A stretch of 5,207 nt of DNA from positions 1-5,207 of the forward strand of contig URFG01000022.1 in NCBI GenBank assembly GCA_900547095.1, in the 5' to 3' direction. This document shows positions 5,183-5,207 of this stretch, piece after piece; the stretch's first letter is position 1, and each line of letters begins with the position of its first letter. Both the position numbers and the translations under genes were made by a program. Under the pieces are notes generated by a model, which was given only the letters and a program-made list of their open reading frames with translations, did no database searches and was not told where the DNA came from. The stretch comes from an uncultured Oscillospiraceae bacterium. GTDB lineage: Bacteria > Bacillota > Clostridia > Oscillospirales > Acutalibacteraceae.

Positions 5183-5207
5183 GGAACCTATTAAATAAAA
5201 CAGCAAC
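5153..5207 (+). repeat. 55-bp exact direct repeat, copy 2 (runs to the sequence end)
   Basis: Identical to 4950-5004 over all 55 bases and terminated by the window edge, so the true repeat may be longer. Its first seven bases complete the right arm of the hairpin at 5150-5159. Confidence 0.97.

Noticed and set aside
4839..5206. Open frames on both strands across the tRNA and repeat region, including two minus-strand frames sharing a YLIGSSACPLAVTEK segment
   Set aside because: One is antisense to the tRNA-Ser and the shared segment is the translated 55-bp repeat. They have no ribosome sites or recognisable domains, so they are treated as spurious.
1..5207. CRISPR array, transposase or prophage genes
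   Set aside because: There are no regularly spaced short repeats and no recombinase or phage-like protein; the only repeat is the 55-bp pair at the right end.

Overview
The window is the replication-origin region of a low-GC Gram-positive bacterium. The gene order dnaA, dnaN, yaaA (S4 domain), recF, remB (DUF370), with an AT-rich dnaA-dnaN spacer carrying DnaA boxes, is typical of Firmicutes. The divergent DnaA N-terminus, the RecF and RemB sequences and the heavy use of ATA and AAA codons suggest an uncultured-type clostridium, probably Oscillospirales/Ruminococcaceae-like. That placement is inference from sequence style, not from a search.

Layout, right to left, because all proteins are on the minus strand. 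4938-5207 is a non-coding stretch with an exact 55-bp direct repeat at its two ends. 4849-4937 is a plus-strand tRNA-Ser(UGA) with a strong promoter. 4669-4806 holds divergent promoters; a DnaA box lies between the -35 and -10 of the dnaA promoter. 3334-4668 is dnaA. 3105-3333 is the dnaA-dnaN spacer, the likely oriC unwinding region, with two facing consensus DnaA boxes. 3104 down to 475 is a tightly packed operon dnaN-yaaA-recF-remB with overlaps of 4, 11 and 1 nt. 463 down to the left edge is the 5' part of a coiled-coil gene whose codon usage differs sharply from the operon.

How it works together: DnaA melts the origin and probably represses its own promoter. DnaN is the sliding clamp. 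RecF loads recombination proteins at gaps. YaaA is a small RNA-binding protein and RemB a DUF370 regulator. The genes form the classic origin-linked replication and repair cluster.

The least ordinary parts are the two edges. The right end looks like one 203-bp unit of a structured repeat that re-enters itself at the last 55 bases, so it may be a tandem or dispersed array that broke the assembly. It carries a tRNA-Ser-like 5' fragment and a long imperfect hairpin that could be a non-coding RNA. At the left end, the gene expected after remB (usually gyrB) is replaced by a V-ATPase-H/F0-b-like coiled-coil gene of Lachnospiraceae style, which is either a real rearrangement or an assembly chimera.
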